Source: Cephalothrix spiralis (Eukaryota > Nemertea > Palaeonemertea > Archinemertea > Cephalotrichidae). Taken from it: a stretch of 10,826 nt of DNA. The stretch spans positions 1 through 10,826 of the forward strand of contig JAUCNG010391812.1 of assembly GCA_032353305.1 (NCBI GenBank). The letters are read 5' to 3'. How positions within the stretch are numbered: position 1 is the first letter of the stretch; each line of letters starts with the position of its first letter. The position numbers were made by a program, and so were the translations under genes. Positions 1 through 7,250 of this stretch are shown here, piece by piece. Under the pieces are notes generated by a model. It did no database searches and was not told the DNA's origin. It was given only the letters and a program-made list of their open reading frames with translations.

Positions 1-1850
1 GTTAATTCCTCTACGTACTGCCCGAGACATTGAAGCCGTATCACAGGGGTCTCCCATCGTCTAAAGGTCGCAAAACATCATTGACTATGGTACTGCCACT
101 GCGCAAAGCAGTTAGTTGCGACTTTTGATATAACTTTACAACCATAGTTAGTATCTGTGTGCGGTCAAGTTTGAGTAGTTTTTGGAAGTTTCCTTCCAGT
201 AGATCTGCATATAAAAAACTAGTACATGTACATGTTTTCAACAAACAACAGCACTAATGTAATCATTTTACAAGTTGCAATTTTGTTACTACATCTTTGA
301 TGTTCTAAATAGGCCCCTTAATAAAACAATAGACCAAATTATACATGCTCTCCCTACAGAATATCAAATGGATATTATAGGTATAATAATGATGGGTATA
401 CATATGGGGGAAATCATGTGAAGGTACAATGAACTTAATTGCTTCCGGCTATAACCACATATATAGATAAATATCTATATATAATATTTGTAGATCTAAT
501 TGATAACAACAAGTTCAATATTGGAATTGATTAAACAGAGCATTATCAAACTGAGCGCCATAGCTATAGGAATTAAGGGCTGGGTGTAGTTATATATCTT
601 CATTGTCTAAAAAACAAGTGTTCTCTGTGTTTTATGACTTTTATCATATCAAATAACATAATTTGGCTAGTCACTATACATCATCTTTTTGGCTGTATTT
701 GCTCAATTTTATTGGATGTAGTGCAAGCAAACAGCTCATGCATCTGGAACACGAACCAATGCCATCAGCGAGGCTTTGTTATCAAGACCAACGCGTTAAC
801 TCTTGAACTATTATACAGTAGATGCCATATCGACAAGGTCTCATAGAGAAAGGTCCAACATCTTCAGCTTTGGTATACATCTGAGGTTCGTTGGATAGTT
901 GATTGACGGCTTAATGGTTTTTCCTAATGATAAGAACGTATTTACCACATCCTGCCCTAACCCTTTCTTTCACGAGCAAAACATGGTGCTGTCACTCAAG
1001 TTATCCAAGTAACCTCAGACCGATTTGATAGACCTTCTAACTATGTGACCTTGATGTCGATTATCAAGTTGCCGATTTTCCCACTAGATGGCGAATTAAC
1101 AATTAGCCAATCAAAGCTCTCTATATTAAGTAATTTCTATCATGTAACGGGAGACAAGAATTGACGGCGAAGAATATAGCTGGGACGATGAATTTTGAAT
1201 TAACCGGATAAAGGTCCAGTCCAGTCCAAGAGGTTATTCGGTTTGCAATAGGCATCCAGAAAACGACAACAGAATTAATATTTTCTAAAGATAATATTCT
1301 TGAAGCAAGGTAAGGTTATCAGGTTATTGCGATTTATTAAATTCCTCACTACCAAATTTGGCAATATCCTTCTACCGTTATAACGTACCTCCTTCGCAAA
1401 TTACTTTTTAAATGTTCATATTCTGGAAAACGAGAAATTCGTGCGGTCATGAATGGCGGTATTTGAACAGCCAGCCCCTTGTAGTAATGTTTACTATAAC
1501 ACATAAGTATTTCCAGGGAATTGATATTGGTATATCAGAAGTTGTTTTGAGGTAGGAAAAGGAGTAGATTGAGGATACTACACTGCACCGCTCTGACGTT
1601 TTTTGCAATATTTGTTTTCATGAAACTTTGGCAAAGGTGACATTAAGTCTCAGGTTCCCCGGAAGTAATGCGAAAACAAGCTCCGGATCGAAATGTATAC
1701 GAGCAGAAGGTCTTGTACAATAATGACGCTTGACGTGGCAGAAATCTGATATTAAATAAAGAAGATTGTTATCTGGTTTAAGATTATCTAAAAATCGTAA
1801 GACTTTTTATATTATTTGACTGCATCAGTTCATTTCATTTCGTCAGAGCA
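1..1850. other. Stretch with no supported gene
   Basis: I find no exon, RNA gene or repeat family that I can support here. Open frames are short. The minus-strand frame at 41-244 begins at TTG rather than ATG, and the plus frame 634-846 has a poor start context. Small palindromes occur, for example GTACATGTAC at 222-231 and an imperfect AT-only palindrome at about 460-485, both of a kind expected in AT-rich DNA. The stretch looks single-copy within the window. Confidence 0.5.
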
Positions 1851-2000
1851 TGATTAATCTCTAATCATCTCGAATTGCCCTCTACTGAGTGAGAATCGAT
1901 CTCGAATTTGGTCTCATCCGGTTGTGCGAATGACATTGGGAACCGTGCAACACGCGCAATGAAATATCTGCATATTAATCGAGGGAAAAGTACAGTCGAG

Positions 2001-2024
2001 AAAGGCGACCAATAAAATATCGCG
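2001..2024 (+). repeat. 24-bp direct repeat, copy 1
   Basis: This block matches 2264-2287 at 20 of 24 positions. The shared core is GCGA-Y-CAATAAAATA. The copies are 263 bp apart in the same orientation and no similarity was seen in the flanks, so this is either a short duplication or a repeated binding-site arrangement. Confidence 0.45.
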
Positions 2025-2263
2025 GACGCGTAGGTCATTAACATTTATAAAAGCCATGTAATAAAGAGCAGTACTCAATGCTCAAAAAAATTAATTGTAA
2101 ATGTCATTTATGATAATTTATTAGGAATTGAGAACATGTTACGCAAGTTATAATTCATTCATTTATTTTTTATGTCGCCTACTTGAGTACTTGTTAATTG
2201 TCATCGTGTTTAATAATCCCGCTATTAATTGACACGCGTTAAATGATACTCAAGGGGAACTGC

Positions 2264-2287
2264 AAAAGCGATCAATAAAATAACGTG
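2264..2287 (+). repeat. 24-bp direct repeat, copy 2
   Basis: Partner of 2001-2024, with four mismatches. It lies just before the palindrome CGTTGATCAACG at 2295-2306. Confidence 0.45.
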
Positions 2288-2457
2288 TGTATCTCGTTGA
2301 TCAACGAATAATCAATACTGCCTTGGCTTTATTTTAAAAGACAGTACCGGGTTCGGGGTTGATAACCTACGCGCTAAACTATAGTTCGAATATTAAAATC
2401 GTACAAAAACCCTTAAAAATCAAATCAAATTCGTAATACAGCAGTGTAATAATAAAC

Positions 2458-2572
2458 ATTACCTAACCATTTTTTTATTTCTGTAAAAAATTTCTCAATT
2501 TTTCACTCATCCTCTGGATTCGTGAAAAATCTCGAAAGTTTTTACAGAAATAAACACCAATGGTTAGGTAAT
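2458..2572. mobile_element. Foldback / MITE-like inverted repeat
   Basis: The two arms, about 55 bp each, are reverse complements with only a few mismatches and one small length difference near the outer end. They leave a loop of only a few bases around 2514-2518. The outer ends read ATTACCTAACCATT on the left and its complement on the right. The palindrome includes a TA at each end just outside CCTAACC, which would suit a Tc1/mariner-type TA target duplication, but TA is itself palindromic and so is not independent evidence. No transposase is present. A transcript through it would fold into one long hairpin. It is either a very short non-autonomous DNA transposon or a recent palindromic duplication. 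Confidence 0.6.
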
Positions 2573-2930
2573 CTTATAAAAGTAAAATACATGTGTAGGT
2601 AAGAGATCGATTCGTGGATTCTCGCTGCAGGGATAAGTTTAGTACCAAAGACGCCGCTAGTCGAGGCTACTGTTGATTGAGCAGATACGCCTCATTCATC
2701 AGGACTGTATATCAGTGATCTTGTCATCGCTTTATAAAGCTTAATGAAATGTCTTTTCCAAAGTTCTCTGATAATCAACAGCGCTAAATACACAGTTTGT
2801 CCCAATATAATGTATAATAATTAGATGGCGTCATATTGTGACGGAAGCGAGATTGTCAAGAAGATAGATAGATTTTTTCGTTATACATTTTAATAGGACA
2901 TCTAAAAGACATTCTCAATGAGGCTCGTTT
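2573..2930. other. Stretch with no supported gene
   Basis: There is no open frame or repeat match here. The only notable structure is a perfect 12-bp palindrome, GCTTTATAAAGC, at 2729-2740, which contains a TATAAA core. I see no supporting promoter context or downstream gene, so I do not call it a promoter. Confidence 0.4.
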
Positions 2931-3107
2931 GTGCAACTCGGTGGCAGAGTGGTAGAGCGTCGGTCTTTGAATCCGGAGGTCCTGGGTTCGAAACCTGGGC
3001 TCGACACTTTCCATCGGAAAGAACCTTGTGCAAGTTCTTCAGCGTACTGCCTCCTGGGTGGCTCGGTCGTGGAGCGGGACCCTGTCTCTCCCTTCGAGGT
3101 AAATCCC
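2931..3107 (+). mobile_element. tRNA-derived SINE, copy A, 5' part
   Basis: The head is tRNA-like. Box A is TGGCAGAGTGG (2942-2952) and box B is GGTTCGAAACC (2985-2995), so an internal RNA polymerase III promoter is present. The anticodon loop reads CTTTGAA with TTG (Gln-like) at 2967-2969, and the T arm pairs well. The putative acceptor strands (2935-2941 and 2999-3005) do not pair, so this is not a working tRNA gene. A tRNA-unrelated body follows, with TCCTGGGTGGCTCGGTC (about 3053-3069) and CCCTTCGAGGTAAAT (about 3090-3104) shared with the minus-strand copy at 6947-7250. The element is interrupted after about 3107 by a retrocopy and resumes at 3602. I cannot name the SINE family. Confidence 0.88.
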
Positions 3108-3605
3108 GTCAATTAGTGATGACGAAATTGAAACAAATAGAAGACAGGAGTCCTATGTTGAAAATTCACAAACACATGAAGTTGTTGAAAAGCTTGCTTA
3201 TTCACCGATCATAGTTCAGAAGTTAGATGTTCCGGATACTGACTTTGATGAACAATTAAGTGATATGTCTGATATGGAAAATGAAATAATACAACTTGTT
3301 AATCAGGATATAGGCCTACCAATAATGACATCTGAAACGACGAATGATGACTCTTTAACAAATACTCCATTGCAGGAAATACGGGATTACATTAGTGAAA
3401 TAAGACGTGGTGTATTAAATGGTTCCGACCTTAAATAATTTTTTAACTCTAAAAACAAACCACCCGAATCATAATTACCTAACTCTGTACACGTGTTTAG
3501 TTGAAAGCCTGTTATGGTTATCCTGACAGAGTAATTTGTTATTGTGTGTTTCTTCTGTTATCATAAATAAAAATAAAAAATATTAATTTAAAAAAAAAAA
3601 ATCCC
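3103..3605 (+). mobile_element. Retroposed cDNA with poly(A) tail, inserted into SINE copy A
   Basis: SINE copy B at 6947-7250 shows the uninterrupted arrangement, which fixes this block as an insertion. It ends with AATAAA-type polyadenylation signals (about 3566 and 3572) followed by a run of about 12 A at 3590-3601. AAATCCC occurs at both edges (3101-3107 and 3599-3605), and similarity continues weakly (CAATTAGT against CTAATTGGT), which suggests an aged target-site duplication. A poly(A) tail, 5' truncation and target duplication are hallmarks of LINE-mediated retroposition. The cargo is either a host mRNA or the 3' end of a LINE. Confidence 0.78.
3115..3438 (+). pseudogene. 5'-truncated retrocopy frame, C-terminal 107 codons of an unknown protein
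   Basis: Reading from AGT at 3115, the frame stays open for 107 codons to TAA at 3436-3438. About 160 bp of 3' UTR-like sequence and a poly(A) tail follow. There is no start codon at the 5' edge; the first in-frame ATG is at 3265, so the product as it stands is a fragment. The peptide is acidic and polar, beginning SDDEIETNRRQESY, with DFDEQLSDMSDMENE in the middle and ending YISEIRRGVLNGSDLK. I see no zinc finger, reverse transcriptase, endonuclease or signal sequence. At this base composition a random run of 107 sense codons is unlikely (my rough estimate is below 1 in 1000), so this was a real coding region and has taken no stops since insertion. The family is unrecognised; a host nuclear or cytoplasmic protein or a transposon protein tail are both possible. 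Confidence 0.68.
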
Positions 3606-3724
3606 ACTGCTAATTGGTATGGAAAATGGATTAGAGTGCGGGATAGGTCTACAGGGTAAATGTTCATAAAGCGGACCGTCCGTGTCTATTGAGCCATGCA
3701 TATGACGCCCTCCCAATAAGTTGA
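3602..3724 (+). mobile_element. tRNA-derived SINE, copy A, 3' part
   Basis: This is the continuation of the SINE after the retrocopy. Segments such as ATTAGAGTGCGGGATAGGTC, CATAAAGCGGACCGT and GACGCCCTCCCAATAAG match the reverse complement of 6947-7070 in the same order. The end of the shared sequence is AATAAGTTGA, so the tail is not poly(A); copy A repeats TTGATAAGTTGA there. Without the insert, copy A is about 300 bp long. I could not find a convincing target duplication around the whole SINE. Confidence 0.82.
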
Positions 3725-3780
3725 TAAGTTGACACTACTGCCTTTCGTGTCGGTCGTGTGTAGTTATCATTAATAGCTAC

Positions 3781-3800
3781 TATTGTTGACTATTGTTGAC
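3781..3800 (+). repeat. Two perfect copies of a 10-bp unit
   Basis: TATTGTTGAC is repeated twice head to tail and is followed by the similar TTTTGAC. It lies 36 bp before the ATG of the tandem-repeat frame at 3836. Confidence 0.8.
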
Positions 3801-3835
3801 TTTTGACAATTTTTTGGCCTTATTTTTCTTCAACT

Positions 3836-4282
3836 ATGGCTAAAACAAAAAAGATTGACACATTTTCGGCCATAGTACCTATTACGCGTCCACACGCTTT
3901 CTTAGTCACTCCGCCATATACTTCAGTGTACGACAAAATACTCCGCCATAAGCCTGATGCGTTTATTTTACCGTATGGCCCGTTTTTCCTAACAGCATTT
4001 AGAGAAGCTCCATCACACGATTTCTTAGTCACTCCGCCATATACTTTAGTGTACGACAAAATACTCCGCCATATACTAAAGAAGCCTGATGCGTATATGG
4101 TATACTATGGCTCGTTTTTCCTAACAGCATTTGGAGAAGCTCTATCACACGCTTTCTTAGTCACTCCGCCATATACTTCAGTGTACGACGAAATACTCCG
4201 CCATTACATACTAAAGAAGCCTGATGCGTATATACTATATGGCTCGTTTTTACCTAACAGCATTTTTGAGAAGCTCTATTGA
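3836..4282 (+). CDS. Hypothetical 148-residue protein of three tandem repeats
   Basis: The first true ATG is at 3836, in a strong animal context (A at -3, G at +4); upstream in-frame sequence offers only a TTG. After a 19-residue leader (MAKTKKIDTFSAIVPITRP), three repeats begin at residues 20, 61 and 105. Each starts HxFLVTPPYTxVYDxILRH, followed by KPDAx and YGxF. The repeat length differences before the last 40 bp are 9, 3 and 3 bp, all keeping frame, which favours coding. Against coding, all nine codon differences between units 1 and 2 change the amino acid, a sub-repeat inside each unit is 32 bp apart and so out of frame, and unit 3 is frameshifted just before the stop. No signal peptide, membrane segment or known domain is seen. 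It may be satellite DNA that happens to be open. Confidence 0.3.
   Translation: MAKTKKIDTFSAIVPITRPHAFLVTPPYTSVYDKILRHKPDAFILPYGPFFLTAFREAPSHDFLVTPPYTLVYDKILRHILKKPDAYMVYYGSFFLTAFGEALSHAFLVTPPYTSVYDEILRHYILKKPDAYILYGSFLPNSIFEKLY
3891..4279 (+). repeat. Tandem array, three units of 123, 132 and 134 bp
   Basis: The units are 3891-4013, 4014-4145 and 4146-4279. Each opens with CACACG(C/A)TTTCTTAGTC and contains ACTCCGCCATATAC. In unit 2 that 14-mer occurs twice, 32 bp apart (4031 and 4063), so the unit is itself built from a shorter duplication. CCATATAC (4069-4076) and GTATATGG (4093-4100) form an inverted pair in unit 2. The units are highly similar, so the array is fairly young. Confidence 0.9.
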
Positions 4283-5152
4283 CCATTCTATCCGAGAATA
4301 ACGGTAAAGTTCTTAATATAAATCGAAAATTTCTATTCTTAAAATTTCAGAATATTTTACTTTTCTGGTGTTCCGTGCGCCAATAATATCAATTCCCCTA
4401 GGGGGATACAATTTCCTCGAGTTATTACATTAATCTTAGGAGGGTGTTTGAAACTGGAGATGTCTTGCCTCGGGTCTTTTAAGCGTTGTCTATTCCTATG
4501 TCATTACCTCATTCTCAAATATTTGAAAAGAAGAAGATTTTCGATCAAATTGTGATTAAGGCAGGCACACCAACCTATCCTACAGAATTTCAGTTGAGAA
4601 AAGGTTTTGATGATACGAAATATGAATTCTAGGACTGGAATTTACAATGATGATGTCTTTATTACACTCAAAACTGATTCTCATAACTATACATTTTAGA
4701 ACTTGGTTGAGATGAATACCCATAATGCTTTGCAAGCGAAAGCGGTAACACACTAAATTTGTTCCGCCTGACAATAATGTTCCTTTTGATAAATACAATG
4801 AGTCGTCAAGACAATTTCTTTGCCAGTTCTTTTCCATTGAATGTAACCTGGCAAATTGGAATTCTTTCTTTAAGGCTTAATAAAAGGGGTCCACACGAAA
4901 CGATTCACCTGAAATTTTGTCGCACAGTCTGTACTGAGGAACCGAAAAAATGGAGGTCAAGTTCAGGGTCGGGATTGTCGACCGGGTTTCAGGTTAGGAT
5001 TCGACTTTCCGAAATGTTCTTTGTCGAGCAGGGGATGGGGCGGTCATGGAACAAATTGGCATACACGTATGATTTGGGTGGATGGGTACCTTTCTGGGCC
5101 AAAAACCAGAAATAGTTGCTTGAATCATCATTTAAAGTAGAATTTAGTAGCA
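4283..5152. other. Stretch with no supported gene
   Basis: Frames on both strands overlap each other here (4580-4837 minus, 4759-5115 plus), and the plus frame begins at TTG, so neither is credible alone. Small palindromes include CCCCTAGGGG at 4395-4404. The part from about 4890 to 5110 is less AT-rich, with purine-rich blocks, and could belong to an interspersed repeat continuing into 5153-5334; no second copy is present in the window to confirm this. Confidence 0.4.
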
Positions 5153-5334
5153 AAATGGCAAAAATTGGGTGGGTGGTCAAAATTTTTAAGGAAAAAATCA
5201 TGGCGCGTTGTGGAAAAAAAATTGATAACTTTGCCTGAAAAAATTTGGATTGCAGAAAATGTTTCGATCGCGTGCAAAAATGGCAAAAATTTAGTGGATA
5301 AAATTTGCAGAATGGCAAAAATTGGCAAAAAAGG
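5153..5334 (+). repeat. A-rich array with recurring AATGGCAAAAATT motif
   Basis: The motif AATGGCAAAAATT occurs at about 5154, 5279 and 5311, the last extended by GGCAAAAAAGG. Related words such as ATTGCAGAAAATG and TTTGCAGAATGG lie between. The region is open on both strands because it lacks TA-rich stop words, which explains the overlapping frames 4989-5450 (minus), 5128-5361 (minus) and 5165-5401 (plus). I treat those frames as by-products of the repeat. Confidence 0.5.
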
Positions 5335-5510
5335 CCATCTTCCAATTTTTTTCCATGACATTTTGGGGTTGTGTCCTCAACCCAATTTTCGGCGAGAATA
5401 ATAACCATCGTGCAGGATGATTGGCTATACGCTTTTCTGATTGAATTCAAACTATAATTTAGGTAGGAGCATAGGTATAGTTATAACTCAAATAGCCAAT
5501 ATAAATAAGC

Positions 5511-5730
5511 AATTTAAAAAAAAATCCCGCCGGCGCCGGCGGCAGTAAAAAAAAAGTTTATTATTTCCCTTTTTCCGACGTATTTTTTCATTCGACGTCT
5601 GGATATTCCGTCGGCGGTAAAAAAAATTATATTAGTTTCTGAAAATGTCCGTCGGCGGCGGTTAAATTTTTTTATTTTTTATTATTTTCATTGTTCGGAA
5701 ATTGTCAGCAACCCAACTAATTTAAAAAAA
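5511..5730 (+). repeat. GC-block interspersed repeat, copy 1
   Basis: The copy opens with the perfect 16-bp palindrome CCGCCGGCGCCGGCGG (5527-5542) set in runs of A, and carries two internal CCGTCGGCGG blocks (about 5608 and 5650). A 27-bp segment at 5636-5662, containing TGTCCGTCGGCGGCGG, is identical to 6349-6375, with similar sequence on both sides. AATTTAAAAAAA stands at both edges (5511-5522 and 5719-5730) and could be a target duplication, although it is low complexity. I do not recognise the family. Confidence 0.72.
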
Positions 5731-5983
5731 GACTTGGTAAGTAGTGTGCTCTAGCCTCTAAGTGGTATCCCCTCTTCCCTCATCCAATGACCGCCCCTGA
5801 GAAATATAATGTCGTCAATATGAGGAATCAAAGTTAAGTTGCATCTGATTACTAAAAGATGCCATCTAACTATTATATCTGAAACTACCTCAGATTTCTG
5901 TATTTCGTAGTTCAATAATCTCACAAGTTGCCACAACCATGGTCAAATACCTTCAGGATGATTGAAGATATAAGGTAGGACTG

Positions 5984-6038
5984 TTCGACCCAAACACTTT
6001 CGGCCCAACATTTTTCGGCCCCAGTACATTTTCGGCCC
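5984..6038 (+). repeat. Short tandem of TTCGGCCC units
   Basis: Four units of roughly 15-17 bp occur in a row. The first is degenerate (TTCGACCCAAACAC), and three TTTCGGCCC units follow at about 5998, 6013 and 6030, joined by similar ACATT/ACA linkers. The G+C content jumps against an AT-rich background. It lies between the two GC-block repeats. Confidence 0.75.
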
Positions 6039-6280
6039 CATAAAAGTTAAACCCAGAGATGCAAAAAAGTATTGAAAAAAGCTATTAAAATTGTACTTGT
6101 CATTTCAATTATTATCAATTCTTATATGAATATTGAATTGAAAAATAACTTAAATCAAAAAGAACTAAAACATTTTAAAAAATTGAAAAAGAGTTTTAAT
6201 TGAATCAAAAAAGACATAAGATATTTTAGTTTCCAGTTAATTTATATATTGAGAGATGCAAAAAAAATCAAGAAAAAGAA

Positions 6281-6462
6281 ACTATTATTTCAATTTTTCG
6301 GACGTTTTTTTTTCATTCGAGGTCGGTGGTAAAAATAAATTATATTGGTTTCTGAAAATGTCCGTCGGCGGCGGTAAAAAAGAATTATTATTATTTTCAT
6401 ATTTTGGAAATTTTCACCGGCGCGGCGGCGCGGTGTCCGTAAACCAAGTTATTAAAAAGGCC
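6281..6462 (+). repeat. GC-block interspersed repeat, copy 2
   Basis: This is the same family and orientation as 5511-5730, shifted by 713 bp at the identical 27-bp segment (6349-6375). It lacks about 12 bp found in copy 1 near 5600, and lacks the GC palindrome at the left edge. At its right edge it has a GC block, CACCGGCGCGGCGGCGCGG (about 6415-6433), where copy 1 has only GTCAGCAACCC. The plus frame 6256-6465 across it is judged non-coding. The G-rich triplet runs could form unusual DNA structure. Confidence 0.7.
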
Positions 6463-6643
6463 TAATATATAGCACTGGGCTTGTTTTTAGGATTTTATCC
6501 TTCTTTATCCCCATTGTTTCTTGTCACTCTGCTCTATAATTTCTATTTCTATCCTGACAACTCTTATATCTAATTACATCATTACCATTTGTATCATAAT
6601 AAATACATCATTATCATGTGTATAATAATCAAATAAAAAAAGG

Positions 6644-6950
6644 GTGTCTACAGATTAACCAGGATAATTTTCCCTGACTTTCCATGACCATTTCTAATCA
6701 TTTTCCCCGTCTTACTTAATTTTCATTATCGAAAACAAGATAATAAATTTACTCTTTTTCTAAACCCAAACAAATCCATCCATCGTTATATAGTAAAAAA
6801 AGTCAAACAGCTATAGTCTCAACTTTTTATATAAATCTAACAAACCAATCTAATAAATCTGAAATTTTTGTATTTCAGGAAAACATTTCCTGACCACAAA
6901 GATGAATTCCCCGACTTTCTATGACCAATTTTCAATTCCCTGACTTTCAA
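6644..6950. repeat. Interspersed repeat with CCCTGACTTTC motifs
   Basis: A 21-bp word around CCCTGACTTTCCATGACCA at 6670-6690 recurs at 6907-6927 with two changes, and CCCTGACTTTC appears again at about 6938-6948. TTTCCTGACC at about 6896 is a relative. The left edge begins near GGGTGTCTACAG. The right edge abuts the end of SINE copy B without a gap, so the SINE either inserted next to it or truncated it. No coding frame is present. The family is not identified. Confidence 0.5.
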
Positions 6951-7250
6951 CTTATTGGGAGGGCGTCAGATGACTGGCTAAAATAGACACATACGGTCCG
7001 CTTTATGAGCATTTACCCTTAGGCCTGTAGACCTATCCCGCACTCTAATCTATTTTCTATATACCGATTACTGATTCTATTTACCCCGAAGGGATAGACA
7101 GCGTCCCACTCCACGTATTTAACCTGACCGAGCCACCCAGGAAGCAGTACGCTTGAGAACTTGCCAAAGGTTCTTCCCAATGGAAAGTAGTATCGAGCCG
7201 GGTACCTTCGGATTATGAGACCGACGCTGTACCACCTTGCCACCGATCCG
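6947..7250 (-). mobile_element. tRNA-derived SINE, copy B, full length
   Basis: On the minus strand, box A is TGGCAAGGTGG (7242-7232) and the anticodon loop is CTCATAA with CAT (Met-like) at 7217-7215. A shortened box B region, GGCTCGATACT, follows. Compared with copy A it lacks about 10 bp just after box B and has about 12 extra bp in the body (AGGTTAAATAC, near 7122-7132). The body and the AATAAGTTGA end match copy A at 2931-3107 and 3602-3724. The several indels and substitutions show both copies are old. The weakened box B suggests it is no longer transcribed. The minus frame 7019-7243 is SINE sequence, not a gene. Confidence 0.88.

Larger units (their letters stand above)
1851..2310. promoter_or_regulatory. 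Possible cis-regulatory module rich in homeodomain-type sites
   Basis: Seen: an inverted pair TGATTA/TAATCA (1851-1867); GCATATTAAT at 1970-1979, which fits the POU class III pattern GCAT-N2-TAAT; CCAATAAAA-type sites like the posterior Hox (Abd-B) consensus at about 2009 and, as TCAATAAAA, at about 2272; several TTAATTG/CAATTAA cores between about 2090 and 2235; and the perfect 12-bp palindrome CGTTGATCAACG at 2295-2306. TACTCAAG-like boxes occur in both orientations (about 2073, 2182 and 2247). AT-rich DNA makes ATTA cores by chance, so density alone is weak evidence; the longer composite sites and the internal duplication are better evidence. The target gene is not visible. Confidence 0.22.

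Noticed and set aside
41-244. 67-residue minus-strand frame at the window start
   Set aside because: It begins at TTG, with no domain and no splice signals to support an exon.
634-846. 70-residue frame with a hydrophobic N-terminus and later cysteines, like a small secreted peptide
   Set aside because: Poor start context (T at -3), only a modest opening, and no supporting pattern; a TATATAT about 40 bp upstream is expected in AT-rich DNA.
2935-3005. A tRNA gene (Gln-like anticodon TTG)
   Set aside because: Boxes A and B and the T arm are good, but the acceptor strands do not pair and the sequence continues into the SINE body shared with 6947-7250.
2918-3214. 98- and 61-residue frames on the plus strand and a 65-residue frame on the minus strand around the SINE
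   Set aside because: They are translations of tRNA-like SINE sequence running into the retrocopy in the wrong frame.
3820-4059. 79-residue minus-strand frame through the tandem array
   Set aside because: It is the shadow of the tandem repeat and does not extend through all three units, unlike the plus-strand frame.
4759-5115. 118-residue plus-strand frame
   Set aside because: It begins at TTG, overlaps an opposite-strand frame, and shows no domain or splice context.
4989-5450. 153-residue minus-strand frame, one of the longest in the window
   Set aside because: It covers the AATGGCAAAAATT array, which is open on both strands at once; the peptide is Phe/Cys/Lys-rich in the way translated A/T-rich repeats are, with no domain.
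5751-5936. Minus-strand frame with words like IIFL-GGHW and KSEVV that recall a reverse transcriptase/RNase H connection
   Set aside because: No YxDD-type catalytic motif, wrong spacing between the suggestive words, a TTG start and stops on both sides; similarity this short is not evidence.
6256-6465. 69-residue plus-strand frame
   Set aside because: It is GC-block repeat copy 2 in translation; copy 1 does not keep the frame.
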